From CAVSWN01 sp046728115 (GTDB lineage: Bacteria; Acidobacteriota; Vicinamibacteria; Vicinamibacterales; CAVVIG01), in NCBI GenBank assembly GCA_046728115.1, contig JBKPDW010000472.1, positions 1-21,993 of the forward strand: a stretch of DNA of 21,993 nucleotides. The letters run 5' to 3'. Under the pieces are notes generated by a model. That model did no database searches. It was not told the DNA's origin and saw only the letters and a program-made list of their open reading frames with translations. Made by a program: the position numbers and the translations under genes. Below, piece by piece: positions 1 through 7,252 of the stretch (positions are counted from its first letter, which is position 1; each line of letters begins with the position of its first letter).

Positions 1-1273
1 CGCCGAGCGCCAGGCGCAGGCTGATCTCGCGCCGGCGCGCGACAGCACGCGCCAGGAGCAGGTTCGCCACGTTGGCGCAGGCGGTCAGCAACACGACGCC
101 GACGAAGACAATCAGCACGAACAGCGGGCTCGCATAGATCTCGCGCAGGTTGTCCTGCCCGCGAGATCCGTCCAGCAGCCGCAAATGCGGCCGGTCGCGA
201 TCCGCGCGGGTCAGCAACGTCTCGGTGACCGCCTGCTGGAACACCGGTTCAACGGCGTTCTCAGCCTGCTGACGATTCACGTCGGCCTTGAGCCGGCCCA
301 TGACGAGCACCCACCAGTAGTCGGGGTCCTCCAGGAGCGATCCGCCCCGGGCATGACGATTCGGCGAGACCAGAGGCTGAGCACTCAACGGCATGAACAC
401 GTCCGGCCGTTGGCCGGGCTCGAGCCCGATGAATGCGGGCGGGTTGACGCCGACGATGGTGACGGCAACCTGATTGACGCGCATCTCGGTGCCGATCGCG
501 TCCGGATTCCGGCCGAACCGTCGTGCCCAGTAGGCGTCGCTGATCGTCGCCACCGTTTCCGCAGCGGCGCGCACGTCATCGGCCGGGCCGATTGCGCGGC
601 CCGCGATCGGCGCGATACCGATTCCTCGATAGAAGTCGCCCGAGACCAGGTGCGCCGATACCAAATCGGGTTCATCGCCGACCATCGCCGTGACACGGCC
701 GATCGGTTTGAACTCGAAGACCGAGTCGAACAAGGACGTTTGCGCTCGAAGGATCCGGGCGACAGGATATGAGAACGAGCTGCTCGCCCGTCCGCCGCTG
801 ACGGTTCGGGCCCAATTGCCCCACGACGAATTCATGATTGCGCGCGGGCCCGATACCCACGTGAACAGGACGAGCTGTTCCGGCCGGGGCACCGGAAGCG
901 GCTTCCAGACTGCGGCTTCCATCAGGCCGAAGATCGCGCTGTTGGCGCCGATGCCGATCGCGAGCGACAGGATCGCCACCGCCGCAAGGACCGGAGCTCG
1001 ATGCAGCTGTCTCCACGCGTAGCGCGCGTCGGCGCCAACCTCGTCGAGCAACCGCAAGCCGAGCGCATCGCGCATCTGTTCCTTGTAGAGTTCGACGCCG
1101 CCAAACTGCAGGCGCGCGCGACGCCAGGCGTCTTCTGGCGAGAGCCCCGATCGTACGAGGTCGTCGACACATTGCTCGATGTGGAATTGCAGCTCGCCGT
1201 CCATCCGCGCTTCGACGCTGGCGCGTCGAACCGTGCTGCGCAGCCACCATCGCAAGCGCGCAAGGATGCTCAT
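1..1273 (-). CDS. ADOP-family orphan ABC permease (partial, N-terminal part)
   Basis: The frame is open from an ATG at 1273-1271 to the left edge, giving about 424 visible residues; the C-terminal half lies outside the window. Residues about 24-62 form the N-terminal prefix domain typical of these permeases (MDGELQFHIEQ, then DAWRRARLQFGG). A first membrane helix follows at about 94-115 (AILSLAIGIGANSAIFG), then a periplasmic MacB-like domain, then the start of the FtsX-type core (CANVANLLLARAVARRREI). No ATPase domain is visible, as is known for the ADOP family. The ATG overlaps the TGA of the upstream PadR gene by four bases (ATGA), so the two are probably translationally coupled. The substrate is unknown; MacB relatives move peptides, lipoproteins or toxic compounds, but that cannot be assigned here. 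Confidence 0.93.
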   Translation of the reverse strand, partial: MSILARLRWWLRSTVRRASVEARMDGELQFHIEQCVDDLVRSGLSPEDAWRRARLQFGGVELYKEQMRDALGLRLLDEVGADARYAWRQLHRAPVLAAVAILSLAIGIGANSAIFGLMEAAVWKPLPVPRPEQLVLFTWVSGPRAIMNSSWGNWARTVSGGRASSSFSYPVARILRAQTSLFDSVFEFKPIGRVTAMVGDEPDLVSAHLVSGDFYRGIGIAPIAGRAIGPADDVRAAAETVATISDAYWARRFGRNPDAIGTEMRVNQVAVTIVGVNPPAFIGLEPGQRPDVFMPLSAQPLVSPNRHARGGSLLEDPDYWWVLVMGRLKADVNRQQAENAVEPVFQQAVTETLLTRADRDRPHLRLLDGSRGQDNLREIYASPLFVLIVFVGVVLLTACANVANLLLARAVARRREISLRLALG

Positions 1274-1608
1274 GCAGTCTCCGAGGTGTCCAGGATTCCG
1301 GCAATGATGTCGGTCATCCGGTTCCAGTTGCGGGTTTCCTTCCGCAAATGGCGGCGACCAGCGGCCGTCAGCCGGTAGAAGCGCGCTCTGCGTTTGTTGT
1401 CGGATTCGCCCCATTCGCTCTCGATCAGCCCCTGGTGCTCGAGGCGGTACAGGGCGGGGTAGAGCGATCCCTGCTGGATTTCGAGGCGGTTGCGGGAAAT
1501 CTGCTGGATGCGCAGGAGGATACCGTAGCCGTGCAGCGATCCCAGCGAGACCGCCTTCAGAATCAACATATCGAGCGTGCCTTGAATCAAATCCTGGGCC
1601 TTGGCCAC
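1270..1608 (-). CDS. PadR-family transcriptional regulator (acidobacterial ADOP-linked type)
   Basis: A 112-residue winged-helix protein that carries the family signature near its N-terminus (LIQGTLDMLILKAVSLG) followed by LHGYGILLRIQQ. The winged helix follows with EIQQGSLYPALYRLEHQGLI and a basic wing, RRARFYRLTAAGRRHL. This matches the short acidobacterial PadR group (TIGR03433-like) usually found beside ADOP permeases. The start is GTG at 1608, preceded by AGGAG about four bases upstream. The stop codon overlaps the start of the permease gene. Two near-identical palindromes lie just upstream, one over the -35 box and one over the Shine-Dalgarno region, so autorepression is likely. The ligand is unknown. 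Confidence 0.93.
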   Translation of the reverse strand: MAKAQDLIQGTLDMLILKAVSLGSLHGYGILLRIQQISRNRLEIQQGSLYPALYRLEHQGLIESEWGESDNKRRARFYRLTAAGRRHLRKETRNWNRMTDIIAGILDTSETA

Positions 1609-1611
1609 GGC

Positions 1612-1632
1612 TCTCCTATACAGTCTAGGAAA
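1612..1632. promoter_or_regulatory. Candidate PadR operator, site 2
   Basis: A 21-bp imperfect palindrome. Read on the minus strand it begins TTTCCTAGACTG and ends TATAGGAGA. It matches the site at 1645-1665 at most positions but in the opposite orientation. It overlaps the Shine-Dalgarno region of the PadR gene that starts at 1608, so a bound protein would block the leader. The repressor assignment is inferred from position and repetition. Confidence 0.55.
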
Positions 1633-1660
1633 CGCTACGGCCAGTCTCCTAGATTGTCAA
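1632..1660 (-). promoter_or_regulatory. Promoter of the PadR-ADOP pair reading left
   Basis: On the minus strand there is a perfect -35 box TTGACA (1660-1655), a 17-bp spacer and a weak -10 box TAGCGT (1637-1632). Transcription would start near 1625, giving a leader of about 17 bases before the GTG at 1608. Confidence 0.5.
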
Positions 1661-1665
1661 GGAGA
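1645..1665. promoter_or_regulatory. Candidate PadR operator, site 1, over the -35 box
   Basis: A 21-bp palindrome with perfect 6-bp arms TCTCCT and AGGAGA around the 9-bp centre AGATTGTCA. The centre contains TGTCAA, which is TTGACA on the minus strand, so the site covers the -35 box of the PadR promoter. A closely related palindrome with the same centre (AGAATGTCA) lies in front of the third PadR-ADOP cassette at 10488-10510. Confidence 0.6.
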
Positions 1666-1694
1666 AGCGGCCGGGCGCGCCGCAGTGCGATCGC

Positions 1695-1730
1695 TATAGC
1701 CATTGACAATATAGCCAGTATGGCTATAGT
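1695..1730 (+). promoter_or_regulatory. Sigma70-type promoter with embedded palindromic operator for PadR gene 2
   Basis: The -35 box TTGACA (1703-1708), a 16-bp spacer and the -10 box TATAGT (1725-1730) form a strong promoter. The half-site TATAGCCA occurs at 1695-1702 and 1710-1717, and its exact inverse TGGCTATA lies at 1721-1728. The last two form a perfect 8-3-8 palindrome across the spacer and the -10 box. The ATG at 1738 falls at the expected transcription start, so the message would be leaderless. Autorepression by the PadR protein encoded directly downstream is the simplest reading. Confidence 0.65.
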
Positions 1731-1737
1731 TGGAGCC

Positions 1738-2088
1738 ATGGACGAGCTCGACGCGCTGCTGCCGCTGCCCCCCGCCACGTTTCATATCCTCCTCGCGCTG
1801 GCCGACCAGGATCGCCACGGCTACGCGATCATTCAGGAGATCGAAGCCCGCACCGGCGGCGAACTCCGGCTGAGTGCCGGGACCTTGTATCGATCCATCC
1901 AGCGAATGCTGGAGCAGGGCCTGCTCGTCGAAACCCGTGATCGCCCCGCTCCCGAAGAGGATGATGAGCGGCGGCGGTACTACAGAATCACGCCGCTCGG
2001 GACGACGGCCGCCAAGGCAGAGGCGCGGCGGCTGAGCGGGCTCGTCCGGATGGCCCGGGCAGCCGGGTTCGCACCGAGACGCGCCTGA
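1738..2088 (+). CDS. PadR-family transcriptional regulator (second subtype)
   Basis: A 116-residue winged-helix regulator. The core reads ATFHILLALADQDRHGYAII, then LSAGTLYRSIQRMLEQGLLV and a wing containing RRRYYRITPLG. It lacks the QGTLDLLIL signature of the two other PadR proteins in this window, so it belongs to a different subgroup. The frame stays open far upstream, but ATG 1738 is chosen because homology begins there and a -10 box ends seven bases before it; an in-frame ATG at 1720 lies inside the operator. The gene is 31 bp upstream of an ADOP permease on the same strand and probably controls it. Confidence 0.92.
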   Translation: MDELDALLPLPPATFHILLALADQDRHGYAIIQEIEARTGGELRLSAGTLYRSIQRMLEQGLLVETRDRPAPEEDDERRRYYRITPLGTTAAKAEARRLSGLVRMARAAGFAPRRA

Positions 2089-2119
2089 GGGGCGAACCGG
2101 ATCGCAAGAGGAGAGGCTG

Positions 2120-4723
2120 ATGCGTCTCTACGGACTGCTGCTTCGACTGTACCCGGCAGCGTTCAGAAACGAATACGGCACCGGGATGCGCGACGTGTTT
2201 CTCGAGCAACGCGCCTGCGCGAGCGGCATCGGTGTCATCACGCTGTGGCTGACGACGCTCGTGGACGTCGGCATGAACGCGGCAGCGGCGCACGCGGACC
2301 TGCTCAGGCAGGATCTGTCGTACACGGCCCGCATGCTGCGACGAGCGCCCGGCTTTGCGATCACAACCGTTCTGATCGTCGCGCTCGGCATCGGTGCCAC
2401 GACTGCGGCGTTCTCGGTGACCGACTTCGTCCTGATTCGGCCGCTGCCGTTCCCCGAGCCGGACCGCCTGGTGAAGCTCTGGGAACGGACGCCGGGTTAT
2501 TCGGTGATGGAGCTCTCGCCTCCCAATTATCGCGATTGGAAAGCGGCCGCGACCTCGTTCGAATCGATGGGCGCATATCACAGCGAGGAATTGACGTTGA
2601 CGGGTGTAGGCGAGCCGCGTCGCCTTGTCGGTGCCTCGGTGAGCGCCGACCTCCTGCCGACGCTGCGAGTCGCACCGCTCATCGGCCGGCAGTTCACACC
2701 AGCCGATGATCGTGCGGGGGCTCCCGGTACGCTGATGCTCAGCTATGGCTTGTGGCAGACCGACCTCGGCGGCGATCCGAACGTGGTGGGCCGGACGCTG
2801 ACGCTCGACGATGCGCCCTACGCGGTCGTGGGCGTGATGCCGCGCGAGTTCCATTTTCCACGAAGCGACGTGCTGTTCTGGATCACCAATCGCTTCACCG
2901 AGCGCCACTATCAGCCGTCGGAGCGCTCCGACAACTATCTCGAGGCGGTCGGCCGGCTTCGTCGCGGCGCGACGCTCGAGCAGGCTCGAGCCGAGGTGGA
3001 GCAGATCGCCGCGCAGCTGCGACAGCAGTTTCCGAAGGAAAACAAGGACACCGGCGCGGCTTTGTTTGCGCTCGCCGACGAGGTGTCCGATCGGTCGCGG
3101 CTGCTGTTGATCGCGCTGTTCGGCGCGGCCGCGTGCGTCCTGCTGATCGCGTGTGCCAATCTCGCCAACCTGCTGCTGGCCAGAGCGCTGAGCCGACGCC
3201 GGGAGCTGGCGGTCCGCACGGCCATCGGCGCCGGCAGAGAACGTTTGATCCGCCAGCTGATGACCGAGAGCCTGCTCCTTGCGGCCGTGGGCGGAGCGCT
3301 CGGCATCGTAATCGCAGCAGCATCCGTGCCACTCCTGGCGCGCCTCGTGCCCGCGACGCTGCCGATTGCGGCGTCGCCGGCCGTCGATCTGCGCGTGCTG
3401 CTCTTCGCGATCGGCTTGACGGGGGCGACCGGCGTGACCTTCGGACTGGCGCCGCTCCTTCGCGTCGGGCGCGGTCCCGATCTCGCCGGTCTGCAGGAAG
3501 GCATGAGATCCGGCGGCGGTCAGAAAGAGCGTCTGCGATCCGCGCTGGTCATCGTCGAGATCGCGGCATCGGTCGTGCTGCTGGTGTCCGCCGGGCTGCT
3601 GCTGCGCGCGCTCCTCGCGGTTCGCGCGACCGATCCTGGCTTCATCGCCGAGGGCGTTCTCAGCCTCCAGACCGAGTTGCCGATGCCGCAGTACCAGCGG
3701 GTTGCCACACGGGAAGCGCTGTACGCCAAGGTGGTGCAGCGAATTCGTGCCCTGCCAGGGGTGAAATCGGCCGCCTACGTGAGCTTCCTGCCGATGTCAT
3801 CGTTTCGCGGCGGCATCTGGCCGGTTTCGGTGAAAGGGGACCTCGAGGCGGCCGATGACGTTCGCAGCGCAACGAATGTGGCCGGCGTTCGGTTCGTCAC
3901 ACCTGGGTTCTTCGACACGCTCGCAATTCCATTACGGAGAGGACGCGACGTGAGTGACGCCGATCACCGCGATCGGCAGTTCGTGGCCGTCGTGAGTGAA
4001 TCGTTCGTGAGACGGTACTGGCCGAATGACGATCCGATCGGTCGTCATTTCACGTTTGGCTTTGCCGACCGCGAGGTGGTGGGCGTGGTCGGCGACGTGC
4101 GGTTCCGCGGGTTGGAACGGAAGAGTGAACCGCAGGTGTATCTGTCGTCTCAACAGGTCCAGGACGGCGCCATCACGTTCTATGCACCCAAGGCCCTCGC
4201 CGTTAGGACGACTGTACCGCCGACGCAGCTGGCGTCGGCCGTCCGGGCCGTGATTCGTGATGCGGACCCGAACCTTCCCATCACGGACCTTCAGACGCTG
4301 ACGGAGATGGTTGATCGCGAGACCGCATCGCGGTCGGTGCAGGTGCGCGTCCTGACCGCGTTCGCAGCCATCGCGTTCGTGCTGGCCGCCGTGGGGATCC
4401 ATGGACTGCTGTCGTTCGCGGTCTCGCAGCGAACCACCGAAATCGGCGTGCGCATGGCGCTCGGCGCTCAGGCGCGCGACATCATATCGATGGTGCTGCG
4501 GCGGTGTGTGACGCTGGCGCTTGCGGGCGTTGTGCCGGGCATCGCGCTCGCGTACGCCGCCGGACGGAGCATGCAGGCGTTGCTGGCCGGCGTGAAGCCG
4601 GCCGACGCCCTCACGCTGACGTGCGTGATCGGTCTGTCCGTGGTGATGACGGTGCTCGGCGGCCTCGCGCCGGCACTCCGCGCCGTGCGCGTCGATCCGA
4701 TCTCGGCGCTTCGAGCGGAATGA
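2120..4723 (+). CDS. ADOP-family orphan ABC permease
   Basis: A complete 867-residue permease with two MacB-periplasmic/FtsX units and no ATPase. Residues 1-60 form the other type of ADOP prefix (MRLYGLLLRLYPAAFRNEYG). The first helix is at about 78-100 (ITTVLIVALGIGATTAAFS). The first FtsX core is near 328-450 (CANLANLLLARALSRRRELAVR). A second periplasmic domain holds VVGVVGDVRFRGLE. The second FtsX core runs from about 745 to the end and closes with the family ending RAVRVDPISALRAE. AGGAGAGG at 2109-2116 is the ribosome binding site for ATG 2120. It follows PadR gene 2 by 31 bp and is probably cotranscribed with it. A partner ATPase is not in the window, so how transport is powered, if it transports, is unknown. 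Confidence 0.95.
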   Translation: MRLYGLLLRLYPAAFRNEYGTGMRDVFLEQRACASGIGVITLWLTTLVDVGMNAAAAHADLLRQDLSYTARMLRRAPGFAITTVLIVALGIGATTAAFSVTDFVLIRPLPFPEPDRLVKLWERTPGYSVMELSPPNYRDWKAAATSFESMGAYHSEELTLTGVGEPRRLVGASVSADLLPTLRVAPLIGRQFTPADDRAGAPGTLMLSYGLWQTDLGGDPNVVGRTLTLDDAPYAVVGVMPREFHFPRSDVLFWITNRFTERHYQPSERSDNYLEAVGRLRRGATLEQARAEVEQIAAQLRQQFPKENKDTGAALFALADEVSDRSRLLLIALFGAAACVLLIACANLANLLLARALSRRRELAVRTAIGAGRERLIRQLMTESLLLAAVGGALGIVIAAASVPLLARLVPATLPIAASPAVDLRVLLFAIGLTGATGVTFGLAPLLRVGRGPDLAGLQEGMRSGGGQKERLRSALVIVEIAASVVLLVSAGLLLRALLAVRATDPGFIAEGVLSLQTELPMPQYQRVATREALYAKVVQRIRALPGVKSAAYVSFLPMSSFRGGIWPVSVKGDLEAADDVRSATNVAGVRFVTPGFFDTLAIPLRRGRDVSDADHRDRQFVAVVSESFVRRYWPNDDPIGRHFTFGFADREVVGVVGDVRFRGLERKSEPQVYLSSQQVQDGAITFYAPKALAVRTTVPPTQLASAVRAVIRDADPNLPITDLQTLTEMVDRETASRSVQVRVLTAFAAIAFVLAAVGIHGLLSFAVSQRTTEIGVRMALGAQARDIISMVLRRCVTLALAGVVPGIALAYAAGRSMQALLAGVKPADALTLTCVIGLSVVMTVLGGLAPALRAVRVDPISALRAE

Positions 4724-4726
4724 ACG

Positions 4727-4840
4727 CTAACCTTGATAGCCGTTGGCGCTCAGCTGAACGCGGATGTTGTCCGGTCCCACGAAGTACAGCTGATCACCGC
4801 CGCTAATGGCTCGATCGCCGCGCTCATGGATCTCCTCCAA
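4727..4840 (-). pseudogene. Remnant of a VOC/glyoxalase-type protein C-terminus
   Basis: The minus-strand frame ending in TAG at 4729-4727 reads LEEIHERGDRAISGG, then DQLYFVGPDNIRVQLS, then ANGYQG. The pattern 'aromatic-F-x-x-PDx-x-RVQLS' close to a C-terminus is the usual last strand of vicinal-oxygen-chelate (glyoxalase/dioxygenase) proteins, which supplies a metal-binding region. Nothing recognisable of the preceding 100 or so residues is present and no credible start exists in this frame. It is read as a decayed gene tail stranded between the ADOP gene and the lectin-like gene. The family assignment rests on a short match. Confidence 0.5.
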
Positions 4841-4892
4841 AGAACAAAGGACGGGCGGCGATCGTGGCACTACACCAATGTGAACACCGCTC

Positions 4893-5594
4893 CTAGTTCA
4901 TCGCAAAGCAATAGAACAGGCCGGCGCCGCCCGTGGCCACGAGGTTCCCCTGGCTGCATCCGCGGCTCGGATGGGCGGAATTCCAGGAGCTGTTCCCGCC
5001 GCCCTGCTTGTCTGAATGTCCGAGCTGGGCCGAACCGCGGCCGTCGGCGCTGCTCGTGTAGTTGCTGCAGGTGTGATCGGCGGTGTCGGTGTAGGCGCGA
5101 CCGTCCGGCATCGAGCCGGTCAGAATGTCGTGCTGGTTCGGTGTGTCGCCAACACCGTTGACCGGCGCGTTTTTCTCGGTCAGCGAGAACTGCTTGCCGA
5201 GGACATTGCCGACGCGCGCCTGCTCGATCGTGTCGCCGTGGAGCTCGGCGACGTTCTGGCCGATGCGCTGACCGCGCCCGTTGTACCACGGACCGTTGCC
5301 GATCCGATCGCGCGCGTTGACTGCGTCCGCGCCCTGCGTGCTGAGGTACGCGTGCCACATCGCGCCACCGCGGCCCGCTGCCGTGGCCAGCGCCTGACAA
5401 TGCGCGTCAGCTCCGGCGAGGCCGCCCAGGTTTGCGCCGTCGCCCTTTCCGACGCTCGTCACGAAAAACGACATCGGTTGCGGCGGCGCCTGGCCAGCGC
5501 GGCCCGGGGCCGGCGGTTGCTGAGCGACCGTCAGATAGGATCCGAACAGGAGCGTCACCAGGAACGTGGCGGAGAGTAATCGCATCGTCGTCAT
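4893..5594 (-). CDS. Secreted lectin-like protein
   Basis: A 233-residue exported protein. Residues 1 to about 25 form a Sec signal peptide (MTTMRLLSATFLVTLLFG, cleaved near TVAQQ), followed by a short Pro/Ala/Gly-rich stretch. The mature domain carries the conserved blocks of proteobacterial and acidobacterial proteins annotated as lectin, with a C-type-lectin-like fold: FFVTSVGKGDGANLGGLAGA, MWHAYLSTQG, VNARDRIGNGPWYN, DTPNQHDILTGS, WNSAHPSRGCSQ and the ending GLFYCF. Four cysteines in the mature part (DAHCQ, HTCSN, RGCSQ, FYCF) could form two disulfides. ATG 5594 has GAGG five bases upstream. Sugar binding is inferred from family annotation only; the ligand is unknown. Confidence 0.85.
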   Translation of the reverse strand: MTTMRLLSATFLVTLLFGSYLTVAQQPPAPGRAGQAPPQPMSFFVTSVGKGDGANLGGLAGADAHCQALATAAGRGGAMWHAYLSTQGADAVNARDRIGNGPWYNGRGQRIGQNVAELHGDTIEQARVGNVLGKQFSLTEKNAPVNGVGDTPNQHDILTGSMPDGRAYTDTADHTCSNYTSSADGRGSAQLGHSDKQGGGNSSWNSAHPSRGCSQGNLVATGGAGLFYCFAMN

Positions 5595-5748
5595 AAATAC
5601 CTCACGTTGCTGACGTCCACGAACTGACCATCATCACGTACTCCGTTTCACTTTAGATGATCGGTGCCCTCCGTGTGAATCCGTGCCTTCGCGTGGGAGC
5701 GCTCATCGGGGTCCAGATTCTTTCTTGCCTGACGCATTCCTTCAAGGT
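5595..5748. other. Intergenic region with possible decayed REP-like sequence
   Basis: This 154-bp gap separates the two minus-strand secreted-protein genes. On the minus strand it contains runs such as GCACGGATTCACACGGAGG (around 5670-5690). These resemble the degenerate CACGGA-type interspersed repeats seen between genes in several environmental phyla. A 29-codon ORF (5734-5645 region) is not credible as a gene. No clear terminator is seen. Confidence 0.25.
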
Positions 5749-7032
5749 TCAGTAGACCCGATCCGACGCACGGAAATGGTTCGGCAGGTCCACAAGCGTG
5801 TCCCGCAGAATGTCGATCACGGCGCGCCGGTCCTCTTCGGGAATCCGCGCGTACTTCGGCCGGGCGTCGCGACCGGACAGGATATCCCACATCCTGCCGT
5901 AAATGGCTCCACGCACCTCGATCGGCAGCGCCCGAAACGCCGCCGAGTAAATCATGTAGCTGCACGGATACCGCGGCAGACGCTTTTCGAGGTCGAGCTG
6001 CCGCAGCGAGCGGCCCCGGCGGTCGGACGGACCTTGCGCGGCGAACATCTCGGCAAATCCTGACGTGCCCTGCACCGCCGCTGTCAACGGTTCTGCGTCC
6101 ACGAACAGAAGGTAGTCCACCAGCTCGTCAACAGCGTCCCGCATCGGACCAGTTGTCAGATCGAGTCGATGATCGTACGCCGCAAGCCGGGCGTCCCATC
6201 CGATTCGCGTGATCAGGTTCGTCATGCGGACCTGGTGCTGAAACACCATCAGCGCGGCGATGTCGCTCAGCGCAGAAAGATATCCCTCGCCGTCGAACAA
6301 ACCGTCGAGCGATATCCGGTTCAGAGTTCGGTCAGAAATCATCGTCTCGCGCTGGTCGGGGCTGGTCATGATGGCGTTGCCCATGTGGCGCATCGAGCCA
6401 TGTGTGCCGGTGACGTACCAGCCGCCCCAGCGTTGGCGGAACAGCGTGCGATCGTCAGGATCGTAGCTGCCGAACTGTGCGAAGGGGACGCCCTCGGACC
6501 CCACAAACACACTGCGCAGAAGCATCCCCGGCACGTGCAGCGTGGCGTACGACTGATGACAGGTGAGACAGTTCCGGCGTCGCTCGATGATCGGACTCGC
6601 CTGCGGTTTCTGCTCGATTGTATAGAAGAGCACGCCCTGTAGCGGATCGTGGACCGCCAGTTCGACGAGCGGCGCGCCTCGAATGTAACCAACCGTGACT
6701 GCGTCGTTGAAGTACATCGCGCGCGGATTCTCCGGCGTCGTATACAGCGACTGGATGCCCGTCTTCGACATCACGAGCATCTGCGATGACACCGGCACGT
6801 GCAGCGCGTCAAGGATCGGGCGGAGGTAGCCCGTGGTTTCGTCGAACGCGATTTTCACGGTCCCGTCCTCGATCTGACGGTTCAGCTCGGTGACAGCATC
6901 ATGGGTCGGTTGCGCGTAGTACCCGATAGCGGGATGCGAGATTGCTCCGATGGGTGGCCGCTCCGCGAGTTGTCCCATCGAGACGGCCCCCGCGCCGACG
7001 AGCGCGGCAGCGAAAATGACGCCGCTGTTCAC
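5749..7032 (-). CDS. Secreted protein with a single CXXCH heme-binding site (paralogue 1)
   Basis: A 427-residue protein with an N-terminal hydrophobic export segment (SGVIFAAALVGAGAVSMGQ) and one heme c attachment motif, CLTCH, at residues 155-159. The motif sits mid-protein, unlike ordinary small cytochromes c. Other blocks shared with the protein at 15421-16698 include TGYLRPILDAL, GVLFYTIEQ, QRWGGWYVT, a helix-rich stretch with VFQHQVRMTNLITR, and RYPCSYMIYSAAF near the C-terminus. I recognise no named family; a periplasmic redox or heme-sensing role is a guess. The only plausible start is GTG 7032, with no Shine-Dalgarno sequence, and it lies inside a perfect hairpin. An in-frame TGA upstream excludes a longer ORF. 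Confidence 0.8.
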   Translation of the reverse strand: MNSGVIFAAALVGAGAVSMGQLAERPPIGAISHPAIGYYAQPTHDAVTELNRQIEDGTVKIAFDETTGYLRPILDALHVPVSSQMLVMSKTGIQSLYTTPENPRAMYFNDAVTVGYIRGAPLVELAVHDPLQGVLFYTIEQKPQASPIIERRRNCLTCHQSYATLHVPGMLLRSVFVGSEGVPFAQFGSYDPDDRTLFRQRWGGWYVTGTHGSMRHMGNAIMTSPDQRETMISDRTLNRISLDGLFDGEGYLSALSDIAALMVFQHQVRMTNLITRIGWDARLAAYDHRLDLTTGPMRDAVDELVDYLLFVDAEPLTAAVQGTSGFAEMFAAQGPSDRRGRSLRQLDLEKRLPRYPCSYMIYSAAFRALPIEVRGAIYGRMWDILSGRDARPKYARIPEEDRRAVIDILRDTLVDLPNHFRASDRVY

Positions 7033-7046
7033 GGCGTCATTTTCGC
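7010..7046 (-). promoter_or_regulatory. Perfect 15-bp inverted repeat over a translation start
   Basis: Arms GCGAAAATGACGCCG (7010-7024) and its exact reverse complement (7032-7046) flank a 7-base loop (7025-7031). In the minus-strand mRNA the GTG start of the CXXCH protein (7032-7030) sits at the junction of arm and loop, and the first signal-peptide codons form the 3' arm. There is no T-run, so it is not an intrinsic terminator in either direction. It could sequester the start codon (thermosensor-like or attenuator-like) or be an operator. Confidence 0.6.
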
Positions 7047-7084
7047 ACGAGCGTCCTCGGCTTTTTCAGCAGGGAGGAATCGTT

Positions 7085-7252
7085 CTACCGTCGCGTCCAC
7101 TGGCCGGGCACCCAGTAATACCCGCGGCGTTCGTGCTTCCAGCGGCCCTGGTTCCAATATGCGTTGCGGTACGGCGGACGCACCCATTCGCCGCGGACCC
7201 ACGTGTACCGTGTGCCCGTCCAGCGGTCTGGGTGTCCACGGAGCTGCTCCTT
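7085..7252 (-). pseudogene. Remnant of a Trp/Tyr-rich secreted repeat protein (YXWVPG type)
   Basis: The minus-strand frame between TGA (7255-7253) and TAG (7087-7085) encodes about 55 residues: RWTGTRYTWVRGEWVRPPYR, then NAYWNQGRWKHERRG, then YYWVPGQWTRR. The spaced W-x-x-G-x-W and Y-x-W-V-P-G-x-W pattern is typical of the C-terminal repeats of exported 'YXWGXW repeat' proteins. No signal peptide is present and the only in-frame start codon is an internal GTG. It appears to be a truncated gene tail. A longer ORF in another frame over the same bases (7029-7256) shows no family features. Confidence 0.5.

Noticed and set aside
1988..2908. A 306-codon minus-strand frame over the start of the second ADOP gene.
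   Set aside because: Composition is typical of an antisense shadow, and it overlaps two well-supported genes on the other strand.
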